The notes under the pieces were generated by a model, which had not been told where the DNA came from, made no database searches, and saw only the letters and a program-made list of their open reading frames with translations. The position numbers were made by a program, and so were the translations under genes. This document shows positions 41,355 through 53,303 of a DNA stretch of 64,000 bases, piece after piece. Source of the stretch: Phialophora verrucosa (taxonomy: Eukaryota; Ascomycota; Eurotiomycetes; Chaetothyriales; Herpotrichiellaceae); the NCBI GenBank assembly GCA_002099365.1, contig MSED01000015.1, forward strand, positions 2,790,001 through 2,854,000, read 5' to 3'. Positions within the stretch are counted from its first letter, which is position 1. Every line of letters begins with the position of its first letter.

Positions 41355-42208
41355 TCATAAGATGACGCATCTGTCACGGTTCCTCTGCCTCCTGCCCCGT
41401 CTATCGTGACGATTTGGCCTGTCCCTCCGCCGCTGAGCGGCCTGCGACTCGGCATACGCCGTCCTGGCGCCTTCCTTGTCGATGATCTGCGCGCAGAGGT
41501 TCAAAAACACTTCATCGACGTTCGTCCTCCGCCGCGCGCTCGTCTCGTAGTACGGCTTCTGACCCCAGCTTTGGGCGAGTTGAAATGCCCTTGCACGGGT
41601 CACGACTCGGTCATCTTCCATGTCGGATTTGTTGCCCACCACGACCAGCGGGATGTCTTCGTCGTCTTTGATCCGGATGATCTGCTCGCGGAGCTCGGCA
41701 AGTTCATAGAAAGAGTTCATGTTGCAGATGGAGAAGACGAGGAGGAAGCCTTGGCCCTGTTTCATGTAGAGTTCGCGCATGGCGGTGAACTGCTCGGTAC
41801 CGGCTGTGTCGAGACTGGAGACAGTGAAGCGCGGTTAGCATGTGTCCGGCATTCGAGCGGCGTTCCGACTTGTCGTGGAACAAGTGTAGAGATGGGATGA
41901 GTTGAGGGCGGGCTTGAGGGCTATCTCACATTTCCAACATGACCTGCCGACCGTCCACATTGACCTGTTTCCGGTATGAGTCCTCGATCGTCGGATCGTA
42001 ACTTTCGATCCAGACATTCTGGACAAACTGTGCAGTGAGACAGCTTTTGCCGACCCCACCAGCACCAAGCACTACGATGTGGTATTCTCGCCTGTGACCA
42101 GGATGGGAATTAGTTAACCGATCGATCCATCATTTTTGACCGGGACAAAAGCCGTCAGGGCGCCGGGCGGCCAGTCGCGTTGAGAACGTACCTGGGCTGC
42201 AAACTCAT
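41355..42208 (-). CDS. rsr1: Ras-family GTPase Rsr1/Bud1 (Rap-like)
   Basis: Three exons, 42208..42192, 42091..41930 and 41814..41355, give 212 aa. The protein reads MSLQPRREYHIVVLGAGGVG, then the P-loop GAGGVGKSCLTAQFV, the effector loop YDPTIEDSYRKQ, the switch II region LDTAGTEQFTAMREL, NKSD and ETSA, and ends in a CAAX box CVIL. Leu at the last position predicts geranylgeranylation. Rsr1 marks polarity sites through Cdc24/Cdc42 and affects hyphal growth and branching. The introns are 100 and 115 nt. The C-terminus is Arg-rich (RRRDRPNRHDRRGRR), typical of membrane-binding tails. The first coding exon is only 17 nt. Confidence 0.93.
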
Positions 42209-45200
42209 TCTTACGCTCCTCCACGGACTTCCACCACACCTCGAAAAATTCTGACACAAGCAGGTCGGAAATGGAATCTGCTCTGTGGTCGGGGTTCGTC
42301 GACTACATCTCAGACTCCGCGTTTCTCCTCGTCAACCCCGCGATGGAAGGAAATTGTGCAGGAATAGAAATCGGGTCTGTCGAAGTTGCAGTGTCGGCGG
42401 CCAGCTGAAATATCTCGGTCGTTTCTCAGGGTTACAAATGCCCGGGCTAAGGTGCAGGTATAATTGTCTTCGGGTCGGAATTAGGGGGGGCACTTGTGTG
42501 GTTTGTGCGCAATGGTGACTGAAGCGGGAAAGCGTGAATTGCTGCCAAATTTGGCTGGGGTGTGCGTTCGTTGATGCCTTATTCGACGCCTCGTCGCGTG
42601 GCAGTATGTTCACAGGCGACCAAACGACGTCGGATGACCCTCAGGTGAGATGGCGAAGCGTCCGTCACGAGTGACTGGCTCGCCGCAGAAAGCGAGGAGT
42701 AGATCGTGTCCGGCTGTGCTTTGTGCTTCGCTCCCGCAAGCTAGCATGCGGCCTGTGTGGCTCGCCCCGTCGGATCCTGTAAGCAAGGGGGATGTGGTGA
42801 TGGTGGTGGCAATGAGCTTCGTTGGACGTCGTGAGGAAGTGACAAGTCTTTTGTTCTTCGACCGAGTGGATCACGTCCTTTACATAATCCCTGCCAGATT
42901 TTCTTCGCCTCTAAGGTACAGTACCTGCAGTCTGGTTCGAGGTGCCAAAGCCGGTCAAGATCAGCTTGCACAGAATCTTGTCGACGGCGACCCTGAACGG
43001 TTGAAAATTTGAGTCCGATCCAGATCGAATTCCGTTGGGCCCCAGGTCGCAGTCGATGCCCGAGGATGCTCTCTGTAGCCGTGATACACCCACCTTCTGT
43101 CCCTCCACTGCTGGGCTTCGTGTCGCACGGCAGGACAGCTGGCTGAGTGCTGGAACGTGTCAGTGATATTTGGTACGAACTGTGATCGCAGCTTCGGTGT
43201 GATGACATTATTGGCCTCTTGCTCGCCTCATCGAAAATTCTCCGCCCACGGCCTGCTAGCCCACGAGGGCAGCCAGGGGCCGAGGTTCTCTCTTGCCCAA
43301 AGCAGCATCGGCGCTCTGGGTGTCTTAGCTACTGAATTTTTGGGACGGCGGATGCCTTCCGTATGGTCCAGAGGGACCTCTACCGGTCCGCGGCACTGCA
43401 TTGATCTCTCCCGGGTGCGCGTCCCCGTCGTTGTCGGCGCGGTCTTCGCAGGCAGCGTGACGGATTAACGCGCCTAAAGGAAGGGGATTGGGGGATGTAG
43501 ATCCCAACGATTAGCTCAGAGGACATAATAGCTTGCAGCGAATGTCAGGAACGGCATTTCTGGTCTTCTACCATCTCGCTTCCCTTTGACCGCTCTGTTC
43601 CTGCCATTGGGATAGAGGAAGCCGACTTCCAATCCCGGTTGGACATTCGGCCTTGGCCCTGCCTCCCAGACCGTCCAGCGAAAGTTACTGCAACGATCCT
43701 CGCAGCGTCACAGCTGAGAACGCTGATCACCACTCTTCTCAGCGGCGCGAGGGTGAGTTTTACGCTAGCCATCGCCGATACAGAGGGGCTTTACGAGTAC
43801 AATGCCCGTGCTCTGGAGTAAGCTAGAGCTCCCTGCTCACCTCTTGTAAGTGCCCAGCTTGAAGTGGACGTTTCACGTTTAGATAATCTCTAACTGTCGT
43901 CTTCAGCTATCGTCGCCAACTCCGTCTAGCACCCAGAAGCTCATCAACCTCCTTCGGAGCCATCAATCCCTCCGCGAGAAGCTCTGCCTCTTAATGGCCT
44001 ACACAAGGCCCGTCCTCTTGCAGTTTCCTTCCCCGGGCACGATCATCCGTCTGCCCAACTGCTAGCTCCAAGAAGATGAAACAAGGCTATGACGAGGAGG
44101 CTTGCCTTCTCAGCAGCAAAGATCGGCAGGGACATTCTTCCAGAAAGACCGAAAGACCAGGGGGCACGAGCTGACCCCTGCGTGGGGCTTACACCAACTT
44201 TGGGCACCACATGCCCCGGAAAATATCCGCTCGTGGGACCTGGGAGAAACAACTCTGCCATGAGTCGATCAACACTTCGAGCACGTTTCGAGAGAGATGG
44301 CGAGAATGATCGTCTCACCCCCCACAAGTACTCGTACTCATACACAGTCACGCAAAGTCGATCATTTCATTCTTGCGGCCGCCGGGTCTTGCACTTTACA
44401 ATGGGTGGGGTCAATCCTAGTCCTGCCCTGCCCTGCGCACTTTTCTGCAACTGCGGACAACGCGGATCAGTGTTCCTAGCGACCTTCCGGTGCATTAGTT
44501 TTGTCCCCGTTCACAGATAATGCAATTCTTCGGGAAAATCGAATCGCCAGAAATTTACCGCTGAATGAGCCCAATCTAACAGCGCCGTTCAACACTCCGG
44601 CTTTCTCAAGCCCGCGGAGGCCATCTTACCGGATACCAGTTCCAGCCCGCGTCTCCAGGCACGGGGATCCGCAAGTTGCTACTAACACCTCGGGGTACGA
44701 CGCCCGGAGTCACTATCTAAGCGCCCTGAAAAGATTTCCGGGGAAATCTTCATGGCGTACGAGCACTACGAATAGACTAGACATGAAGAGCGGGCGTGGA
44801 CAACTGGGCTTTGGGATCAGCCACCCCACTAAGGGAGACGATCAGAACTGATCGTCTTCCCTAGGTAGCGCTGATCTATCCTCGCCAACCCCATTGTCCA
44901 TTTGATATTCGTGTTGGGAGTTCGACCCCTGCCCTATATCATTCGAAATATTTCCGTCTCCGAGAGATTCTCGCCCAGGATCAGATCTCGAAAGCATGGG
45001 TTTCAAATCCGAGTAGGGAAAAATGCCATCGATTATATGTGGTAACCGCAGCCGACGGATAAATGGCGCCAATCAAGTCGATCTCTAATGCTTCTTGACC
45101 ACACCTGCGTCAATTGACCCTCGCCAGATTCGAGCGGGCTGTACGGAGTATCAGCGGGTCCATGATTGAATTGCCCAAGTCAACCGAACGGGTTCCATTC

Positions 45201-45473
45201 ACCCACGAGTTCTCGTACCGATCTCCGGGAGCAAAACTTAGTCAACGTCCTTGGGGCACCGAAAAGGATTGCCTGAAAATGATGGTGTCGCAGTGACAAT
45301 CCATCAGGCATGCGTAGCACAGTCTCGACGCTTCGAGCTTTCTTTGACAAACTGACGTAAACCACATGGCAAGCTAGGCCGACGTACTCGAAAGGACAGA
45401 CGGGGGCGACGATATTGAGCTCGGACCTCGAGGTATGGCTACGCAAGGCGTCGTAAAACCGCGGACGGTACCA
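42209..45473. other. 3.3-kb stretch without a supported gene
   Basis: Only short ORFs on both strands, none with domain-like composition. It contains a near-perfect inverted repeat at 44829..44864 (separate entry). GC content is similar to the flanks, and I see no transposon ORF. Confidence 0.45.
44829..44864. repeat. 17-bp inverted repeat with a 2-nt loop
   Basis: Arms 44829..44845 and 44848..44864 are complementary at 15 of 17 positions around the centre GATCAG-AA-CTGATC. The nearest supported gene end, the bZIP 3' end, is about 600 bp away. Confidence 0.85.
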
Positions 45474-46832
45474 TCATAGGCCATTGCCACCAGCCTCGAC
45501 CTCGCTCACTCTTTCACCGGCATATCCTTGTTCCCCATCCTCATCATCAGTGTCTTCTTCCCCTCTCATAGCCCACCACCAACGGCTGCCCTTCCAAATC
45601 CCATCAACATCGCCTCGCGCTTCCTCTTCCTCCTCCGTACCGATGAGCCATGTCCACTTCTTGAGGAACCATTTCTTTGCCTCCCAACTTCTCGTGCTCC
45701 AGGCAACACTGTCACGCATATCCCTCTTTCCGCTCTTTGTTGACCTTCCATGACGATTCGACAGCCCGGACATTCCGCCCCAACATACGAGACCGCCGTG
45801 CATGATGTCGGTAAAGAGTTGGCTATGGTCCAGGATGCCATCGACCGACGCCTTGACAGCGTGTTCCCGGAAATGCGGGAAGACAATACAATCGAGGTAG
45901 GTTGGATGCGGGTTCAGCAGTTGTGCGGGTGTGGGTCGCATCGGCGGCTTGACTCCCTCCAGATGATCGTGCAGTTCTGGTGTGATGTTCATGAAGGTAT
46001 CGGCAATTCTGTATGCCACGGTGGTGGGCGAGATTGAGGTTGTCGGCGACCTAGGGTCGGGTTTGTTGAGAGCGACGTAGCAGCCGGGGAAATGTGACGG
46101 GTGGTCGTTGAGATACTGGCTGCGCGAGATCTTGAGCGCCAGGCCGATTGCGAGCGAGGCTTCAATGTTTCCTTCTCCGACCAGGCGTATGTGATTCATG
46201 TATGGATCCGCAACTGTGGATCTCGGCGAGGGGAACCCACTCGACGTCCGACGAGGCGTGAGTGTGATCAAAGATCTGGAGCCGTGCAGTGAGCCAGCGG
46301 GGGTGGGGTATCCCTTGCGCGACGAGTCTGTGCCTGTGGGCATGGGCCAAATCGGTCCCATCCATATGTCGCCATAGTCATCGTGGGTGTGCTCAACTAC
46401 GGCCTCCGAGTCCCGCTCGGGGGTGGGTGTTTCCGGGGCTACCTGGAACTGGATTCCCGGCAGTGAGCCCTGGCCGAACGGCAAGTCGCCAGCGGCCAAG
46501 AACGCATCGGCGAGATTGATGAAGCTTGAGTGCGGACGGGTGGTCGTCGTGGGTGGTGGTGGCTCGGTTGGAGATGCCGGCCAGTCGTCACCGAGACCGA
46601 CACTTCGTTCACTATGGATTTCAGTGCTCGGGACCGTGAGGAACTGATCAGGCAATGCAGCCGCGTGAGGGAGAGCAGAAGCGGCCTGTTCCTCCAGCAC
46701 CTCGAGCTTCTTCTTCAGCCTCTCTCGATACGCCTTCTGGGCACGGCGGTTCTGCTCACGCCGCTTGTCTGTGACTCTCCGAACATAAGCCTTCCGCGAA
46801 CCACCGGTCTTTATGCCCTGATCATTGGCCAT
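45474..46832 (-). CDS. bZIP transcription factor with DUF3425 domain
   Basis: This is a 452-aa single-exon protein. The basic region is KRREQNRRAQKAYRERLKKK at residues about 23 to 42, with the N-x-x-x-Q-x-A-Y-R core. A short leucine-zipper region follows (LEVLEEQAASAL), which is brief, as in many fungal members. Residues about 230 to 330 form the DUF3425 domain (SLAIGLALKISRSQYLNDH ... TPAQLLNPHPTYLDCIVFPH), typical of Pezizomycotina-specific bZIP proteins. The C-terminus is Trp- and Glu-rich. It is nuclear by inference; target genes are unknown. A perfect TGACGTCA palindrome lies 517 bp upstream of the ATG. Confidence 0.9.
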   Translation of the reverse strand: MANDQGIKTGGSRKAYVRRVTDKRREQNRRAQKAYRERLKKKLEVLEEQAASALPHAAALPDQFLTVPSTEIHSERSVGLGDDWPASPTEPPPPTTTTRPHSSFINLADAFLAAGDLPFGQGSLPGIQFQVAPETPTPERDSEAVVEHTHDDYGDIWMGPIWPMPTGTDSSRKGYPTPAGSLHGSRSLITLTPRRTSSGFPSPRSTVADPYMNHIRLVGEGNIEASLAIGLALKISRSQYLNDHPSHFPGCYVALNKPDPRSPTTSISPTTVAYRIADTFMNITPELHDHLEGVKPPMRPTPAQLLNPHPTYLDCIVFPHFREHAVKASVDGILDHSQLFTDIMHGGLVCWGGMSGLSNRHGRSTKSGKRDMRDSVAWSTRSWEAKKWFLKKWTWLIGTEEEEEARGDVDGIWKGSRWWWAMRGEEDTDDEDGEQGYAGERVSEVEAGGNGL

Positions 46833-47348
46833 CTGCGTGAGCCCAACAGTGATCCCGATGAACGCTAATATGACCCCAATGCGATCTGATCAGATCTCCG
46901 TACAACGGCGGCAGGTTGAAGGCTATGCTGCCAATGCTAATCGTGCTGGCTTACGAACGACCGGATCTCGCACAACCGTAATTGCAGTCGGTGCGGAGTA
47001 TGTGCACAGTTAGAAGGGTGGTGTGTGTCGTCGATACAATAGTGATGTGAGTGAGCCACACACAGTGCGATCGAATCCATTGGGTGCGAGGACCAAAGTC
47101 CAATTGTATAATATGGCTGATTCCCGTTCGGCCGACTCCGGCCAGTAAGCCAAAAAGTAAGCCAGCAGGGGAGACGAAAGAGTGAGCATTCGAGCCAAGA
47201 TGAACGCGAAGATTAGTCAGGTTGCCGAGCTTCGTTGGGTGATTGGTTCAATGGCGCGTACGAGTAGCGAATTGAGAGAAGCAGAGGTTGAGCAGCGTGG
47301 CAGGGTCTTTCACTCTTCGACAAGACCGTCCTGGCCGTGGCCGGGCTG

Positions 47349-47356
47349 TGACGTCA
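47349..47356. promoter_or_regulatory. Perfect TGACGTCA palindrome (CRE/ATF type)
   Basis: An eight-base palindrome, the consensus for CREB/ATF-type bZIP dimers. It lies 517 bp upstream of the bZIP start codon at 46832. Such a site occurs by chance about once per 65 kb, so its meaning rests on position. Confidence 0.4.
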
Positions 47357-47471
47357 TCAGCAAAAGTCGCGTTGCGTGCGTTGCGTTGCTGGCGACAACT
47401 ATGAGTACTCGTACGAGGAAGCGTACTGAGTACCGAGTACCCGAGTACACTGCAGAGTTGATGATCTAGAC

Positions 47472-47495
47472 ATCCACATCCACATCCACATCCAC
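47472..47495. repeat. ATCCAC hexamer x4
   Basis: Four perfect tandem copies of ATCCAC upstream of the bZIP gene. Confidence 0.95.
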
Positions 47496-47762
47496 TATAG
47501 GGTACGGAGTATCTATCTAGACGTGCGGACCGAGTCTGAGTTCCATCCTATCCATAACATGCTGGCGTGAGATCTGGGTAGTTCATAAAGATTGATAGAT
47601 AGATTCTCCATGTACTCGGTACTCGTATACCCTTCACGCGAACAACACAAGAAGAAGACATTTTCCACTTTGCAAATCAGTTTCCACCCACCATGAAATT
47701 CAGTTCTGTTTTCTACCCGGGTATATATACTCATACAAGAGTCCTGCATTGTTAGGGTGGTG

Positions 47763-47786
47763 CTCATACTCATACTCATACTCATA
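47763..47786. repeat. CTCATA hexamer x4
   Basis: Four perfect tandem copies of CTCATA, followed by degenerate copies to about 47800. Confidence 0.95.
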
Positions 47787-47887
47787 CGCATATTCATAGT
47801 CATCTCATGCTAATACCATGCTATATATGGAGATGGAACTATCTCGAACGAAGAACATGATGCATTTTACTTTCCAGGCCATGCTGT

Positions 47888-47916
47888 GCCACGCCACGCC
47901 ATGCCACGCCATGCCA
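47888..47916. repeat. GCCAY pentamer repeat
   Basis: Five GCCAC or GCCAT units plus a partial one. Confidence 0.9.
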
Positions 47917-48158
47917 AATGGAAGGACAGAAGACCAACGAGCGTGCGGTAACTGCGGGTTTCCCATCATCAAAACTCATGGTTGGTTCTCAAAAGACTTT
48001 GTGCCAAAACGCCCGTTGATGCTTATGTCGTGATGCACAATCCAAACCACTTGTTCAACTCCGGGCACTCCTTGCGATACGATATGCCATGGCTCAATCC
48101 CCTGTTGGTCTGGCTTGGTCGTGGTATCCCTCTCATGTTCAATTCCTATGGTCTCGCA

Positions 48159-50220
48159 TCATCGCGAATAGACCCCATAGATACTCTGCCATTGGACCAG
48201 ATTCTTGGTGAGTGATTCCATCATGTCCACACTACCCATCGTCCCAAAGTCCCTCTCGTCCATCGTCATCATGGCATTCTCACCATCATCCCTCACTTGG
48301 TCCTGCGCGTCTTTCAATCCCGCTTCTACCGCCCGGACGAGACTCGCCGTCGGTAGTGCACTCGCTCCGGCGCCACTCAATCTCGATCCGCTGGAGCTCT
48401 TGCTCAGCCCGTTTGGGGTGTTTGTGCCCTTTGAGCTGCCGCCACTCCCATCACCACTCGCGGTATTCTGCGCCGCCATCTGCGTCGTCCGCTCGGTTTG
48501 CATGCGTCCCACAAACTCGAGGATAGCAGCAACACGGCGTTTCATTTCATTCATGCTCGTTCGCGCCGGGTGCGTCTTCGCTTTCGAACTGCGGCCGCTT
48601 TCCCCGTTGATGTTATGGCTGTGCCCAGTCGCATGTCTGCTGTGGTCTTTCCCTTCGGCGCCGTTAGCGGTAGGCGATCCACCGCCGGGTTTCTCGCCGC
48701 CATTTGTCTCGTGGGGACCGTCGCGAAGGGGTGTGCTCTCCTCGTCACCATTCTCTCGGTCGCGGGTATATTGATTCCGTCCTAGTCTTCCTCTTCGCAA
48801 TGGTGGTTTGCCGCCTGTTTTGCGGCCGGAGGTATTTGAACGGCCGGATGGAGGTGTCTCTGCTTTAGGTTTTCCGTTACTCTGCGCCGCTTTTGCAGGG
48901 GAGAGGCTCGGTGTCGGAGGTGGTGAATCTGTCGACTGTTAGCCATCTTGCCCATTGCACGAGGTAAATTTAATGCCTCACCCTCGCCTCTTCTCCGCTC
49001 CGACCGGGCATTTCGTTTACTGGCGGCCTCTGCTCGTTGAGCCGCCTGCTGCTCTTTTTGTTTCTCGCGAAGCTCCTTTTCTTTGTTGGTTCGAGCCGCT
49101 GCCCCTCTTAGCCGTTGCAAAGCACTTCTGACAGCCTGAGACCCCTCCTCGATGTTCGTGGGTTCGGGCGACTCAGTGTGCTTCGAGACCGTGTCCGACG
49201 AGTGGGAACCCGTTCGTTGACGCTTAGAATTGCCCTTGTTACTGCTCGCGGTTAGCCGCCCATAACGTCTGGGTGTTCCACAGTTTCTTACTCTTCTGAT
49301 TCTTCCCGTGTGCGCTTGCCCAGGGAGCCCATCTCTTTGCTCTCCTCAATTGCTCTTCTAAGCATCTCGTCCTCGTCGTAGGCAACTCGGCTGTTCATTG
49401 TTGCTCTTCGTTTCGTGATTTCGCTCTGGGTCGATTTGCTGTCTTTTTTGCGTCCCGTCTCAGGGTTGGAGGATAGAGGCGATGAGCGTCTGGAAGGAGT
49501 GTCAAGTAAGGGAACGTAGTGGGAAGACTTTGGCCTAGTGGGAGAAAGGTGTCAGCTGCCATCGTTCACTGGCTTGCAAAACCCCACGGTCAAACGAGGT
49601 AACTCGTCACTCAAAGCGAGGTGCATGGCCATGTTAAGAGCAGCTGTATTGGCACGAGAGGGCAATCGGAGGAGCTCAACTCACCCGCTTGAAGACCTCA
49701 CGATCTTGTGTAGTTCTGGTTTGCACTGCTCACAGAAGTACTCGTCCGGTAGAAAGACCTCGTCGATAATACCCATACAACCGCCATGTTGCCATACACC
49801 GCAGTTGTCGCACTGGACGAAGAAGTTGCCCGTCTCTTCAAGATTGTCGTCCACGCCCACCAGCCGTTGTACGAGGCCAAACGGAGGGCCAGGGTATTCT
49901 GCTTGTCCGCATATGCAGCGGGTGATTTCCTCATCACCGGCTTCAACGTCATTCTCTTCATCGTCTAGCGGTTGTTTGACGACTGGTTCTTTGTCTTCTC
50001 CGTTCCGACGACTTCGGCGTGGTGCAGTCTGCTCGGCTCGGGAGGTGGAGTCTGCGCCATCGGCTGATTCAGGCGGCTGTGAGGAAGAGCGGCGAGGATA
50101 GCTTGGACGCTGGCTCGGTCGATCCGGCTTCGAGTTGGTCGAGGTGTTGGAGTTTGTGTGGATGGGACCTGGAGCGGGTTGCTGCGAGGAGCGCGCACGG
50201 GATGACCGTCGAGGGCTCAT
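48159..50220 (-). CDS. cti6: PHD-finger protein, Cti6-like (Rpd3L complex)
   Basis: Four exons, 50220..49685, 49534..49292, 49241..48982 and 48928..48159, give 602 aa. Introns of 150, 50 and 53 nt have GT..AG ends. The PHD finger lies at residues about 98 to 170: CICG opens it, CDNCGVWQH carries the His ligand, and FCEQC closes it. Cti6 is the PHD subunit of the Rpd3L histone deacetylase complex and binds methylated H3K4. After the PHD the protein is basic and Ser-rich, with a Glu/Lys helix (EDEMLRRAIEESKEMGSL, NKEKELREKQKEQQ). A C-terminal segment ends in MESLTKNLVQWQSIYGVYSR and resembles Cti6 ends. Family identity is strong; complex membership is inferred. Confidence 0.87.
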
Positions 50221-51632
50221 TTTGGGTCTTCTGCAGCGGGATCAAAATGGTTGAGCTGCGTGAGTATTGCAGCCGACAACGAAGTGTAGGAGACGTCGTC
50301 TGAGAGCAGGAGCAGTGGTGGTAGAGCAAAGGGAGGCCTCGCGCAAAGGGTGGGTTGGTTGCTTGGGAATCGGTCGTTGCAGAGCTGGACAAAACAGAAG
50401 TGACAGGAAGTCAGACTGACAAGGAACAAAAAGAGTAACAGCAAATTGCCAGCGTTGAAGATGGCATCTTCACATGGTCGATGACAGCAACTTTGGACAG
50501 AGGTAACCAGAGAAGAGGGAGTCGTCTCTCTCACACACACAACCACCCTCTGCTCTCTGCGCTGCTCTGCGGTGACTGCACCAGAGTGGCGATGGCATCT
50601 GAATGGCTGGGGCGAGCAAAAAGCGGGCCAGGCCCATGCACTGCGTCGGTCCCTCCAAAATTCTCCAATTGCGCAGGCCGATCTTTGCGCGAATCTGCTT
50701 CTCCAATCCTCGAGCCCTGAGCAGGTTCTTGTTCGTTCTTCCAGGTGCGAGCGCAACCGCTTCAACTCAGGAACAACTCTTGTCGAGAGTCGCTGGCTCT
50801 GTACTCGAAGAGTGTCGGAAAGGGCCTTGCCTCTTCCAAAACATACCCGTTGGTTGAGTGGAGTGCGAGCAATGACAAGGTTCTCCACTTCAAGCTCACG
50901 TGCATCGAGGGGGAACAGAACCAATCAACGCGTCCGCTTTCCCCCCCGCTCGAGCACGCGTCCGTTCCGCCTTTTTTAAGATGTTTTAATCACCCTGAGG
51001 TCTATCGAGAAGTCAACTAAAAATCCTGCGACTAGACGACCGCATTTGTACTACAAAATTCATAACAGCAGTGTCACTTGAATCTCTGGCTCACAGGCTG
51101 TCAGCCTGCCTGTCCATCTGCTTTGCGAGGAACGTCTTGGTCCTGGGCGTCGCCTCGGAGCCAGGTTTTTCCGTTGGAAATCGAGCTTGCAATCTCATCT
51201 TCGAGGCACCACTTTCATACTGAACAAGGCTATTAGAACGGACTGCGTATTTCTCGTGGAACCTACGTCCGGGTAAGAAAGAAACGGCGTTGGCTTTGCT
51301 TTCGGGCCAGCCATCCTCGTGAATGTGTCGACAAAGGCAGTTACAATATGCTTTTGAGTTATACCCCGTCCCCTGGGCGACTTGTGCCGGTTACGTTACA
51401 AAAGCAGTTCTTCTGCCAGGAAATCCAAAACCCTCGACCCCTGCTTCCAACGCCATGCCGTGCGATCCTCACTCCAAAGGGTCTATTCTACGGCTTGAAA
51501 CGATCAACGCTCGCCTCGCGCCGGATACTGTTGGTACAAGGCATTTTGCTGTGGCCGTCACATCGTAATTTCGTGTCATAGTACAGAATGGGAGAAATGT
51601 TGCTGCAGCGTATGATCGAGGCTGATCTACGC
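50221..51632. other. Intergenic, cti6 promoter and downstream region
   Basis: A long minus-strand ORF (50924..50217) abuts the cti6 start but looks like a chance ORF in promoter sequence. Nothing else is called. Confidence 0.4.
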
Positions 51633-53303
51633 TCAAAACAAGGGCTCCGGACTGGACGGTGACTGGTAACCAGGGTCTTCGAGTTCGCTGACCCTCTGTT
51701 GCTTCGGGACTTGGACTCCTCCCGCCTTAGTGACCCCGTCCCGGCGGCCCATGGAAAGTAGCTCTTCTTCCTTGGACCTAGCCTTCTGTCGCGCTTCCTT
51801 TTCTTTCCCCTTCGATTCTTGCGCTTGTGCTGGGGGGCCAATGTCAGAACTTCCGGTCTCGCTCCTCTTGTTGTTAATCAAGAGGCTGAGCTGGCTCTTT
51901 GTGCGCGGGAGTTCCATGGGGCTTGAGGAGGAATCTGAGTCGCTATCGTCAGTGAATGCCACACTGGCCACGCTGGCACGTAATCGTGAAGGTCCCAAAT
52001 TCTCATCTCGCAACGGTGAGGTGGCCTGCTCTCGTTCTTTGCCTTTGTCAAGCTCCACCTGTGGCAGTTCATCTGCGAAACGCACAATACTGCCCGGCCT
52101 CCGCATTCGACCCAACCCAGCGAGATTCGTGGAGCTGGCCAGCATTTTCTGAGTTTCAACGAACTTGCCTCGGAAGTCTGGATGAACAAGGTCTCCTGAA
52201 GTGTTGGATCGGATTGGTGTAGTGGTCGCTAGTGGATGATGGGGGGATGTCGACTCTACACTCTGCCATGATGATGCGGACGGCAGAGCAAACGCTGGGC
52301 CGCTAGTAGCCGCTATCATTAAACCTATTAGCAGGAAACGTTTATAGCGAATGGTGAAGACGCTTACATGATACCGCCAGGCCGGGAGGGGGCCCTCTCG
52401 CAGCAAGACGCTCGACCCTTGCACTAGCATCAGGAGTTCCAGCTTTGGTACTCTCAGTCAGCGCTCGGGGTGATGTTGGCTGGCCAGAGCCCCCAGAAGG
52501 CTTCTGTGTACTGGACTTCCTGCGTGGGATTGATGGTCGTGCCCTCGCCTTCCCGGCATTAGCCAAGATAGGCAGCCTCTGGCGACCGCCACTAGCGGTC
52601 CTGCTCAATGTAGGTCTGGAGGACGACTCAGACGTGGTTTGAGACGTTGAGCCTGATGTACTATCAGATCGCAGCCCACTTGCCTCACCTGCCAGGCGGA
52701 ATGGCTGCTGAGGGACATCGCCACGTGATGGCTGGCCCACGGCCGACCATCTAAATTCCTGCAAAGCCGCACCAACGTTCTGAGCCCCCCGAGGGCTTGG
52801 ATCGTGCACCGGATGAGCCTCAGTAGAAGGAGACAGCGAGGCGGAGCGATTTCGAGACTGCCTTGGAGCATGAGAGTCCTGGGTGTTATCATCATCAGCT
52901 GGCTTGCAATACAAGTCCACTCGACGGCCTTACCTGCAGTGCGAGCGACCGGGGTAGAGCTGGAACGCCCCCAATCGGCGTCAAGTCGAACTCCTGACTG
53001 CATTGTTGCCACAGTCGAGTCAAACGTGGAGGTGTAATAGATCGCGTCAAGGTGGGACTGCTCCATATTCTCCAGAATAGATTCCGTGATCGCACGGCCG
53101 TATCATCTTGGGTCGCGTCGCTTTGGATGGCGTAGACTATCGCTCATGAGCCTCGTCCGCAAACTAGTCTCGCAAGGCCACATACCTCTCCAGAACTTTC
53201 GAACGGCTTCGGCATTGGCGAAGTTGGCATTGGAGTCATCGAAAGCGTATTGTTGTACATCAGGATTGGCATTAATAAGTCCCTGAGGCAGGACGGCCGT
53301 CAT
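51633..53303 (-). CDS. Conserved-looking Ser/Pro-rich protein, with frame problems near the 5' end
   Basis: Apparent exons on the minus strand are 53303..53186, 53106..52934, 52898..52368 and 52312..51633. The N-terminus (MTAVLPQGLINANPDVQQYA) and the segment LENMEQSHLDAIYYTSTFDS look ordered and probably conserved. The rest is Ser/Pro/Arg-rich and disordered, with FVETQKMLASSTNLAGLGR and RRPGSIVRFADELPQVE as the most constrained parts. Two junctions are troubling. Joining exon 1 to exon 2 by the obvious splice sites leaves the frame wrong for MEQSHLDA. The next junction needs an intron of only 35 nt. The last intron (52367..52313, 55 nt, branch TGCTAAT) is good. I do not know the family. The gene is probably real, possibly with an error or frameshift near 53090. 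Confidence 0.6.

Larger units (their letters stand above)
46833..48158. other. Intergenic with several short tandem repeats
   Basis: No gene supported. It contains the CRE-type palindrome and four short repeats listed separately, plus GAGTAC-rich sequence at 47401..47455. Confidence 0.5.

Noticed and set aside
50217..50924. 235-aa minus-strand ORF ending at the cti6 start
   Set aside because: Lies in promoter sequence in a different frame, with no domain-like features; the end coinciding with the cti6 ATG looks accidental.
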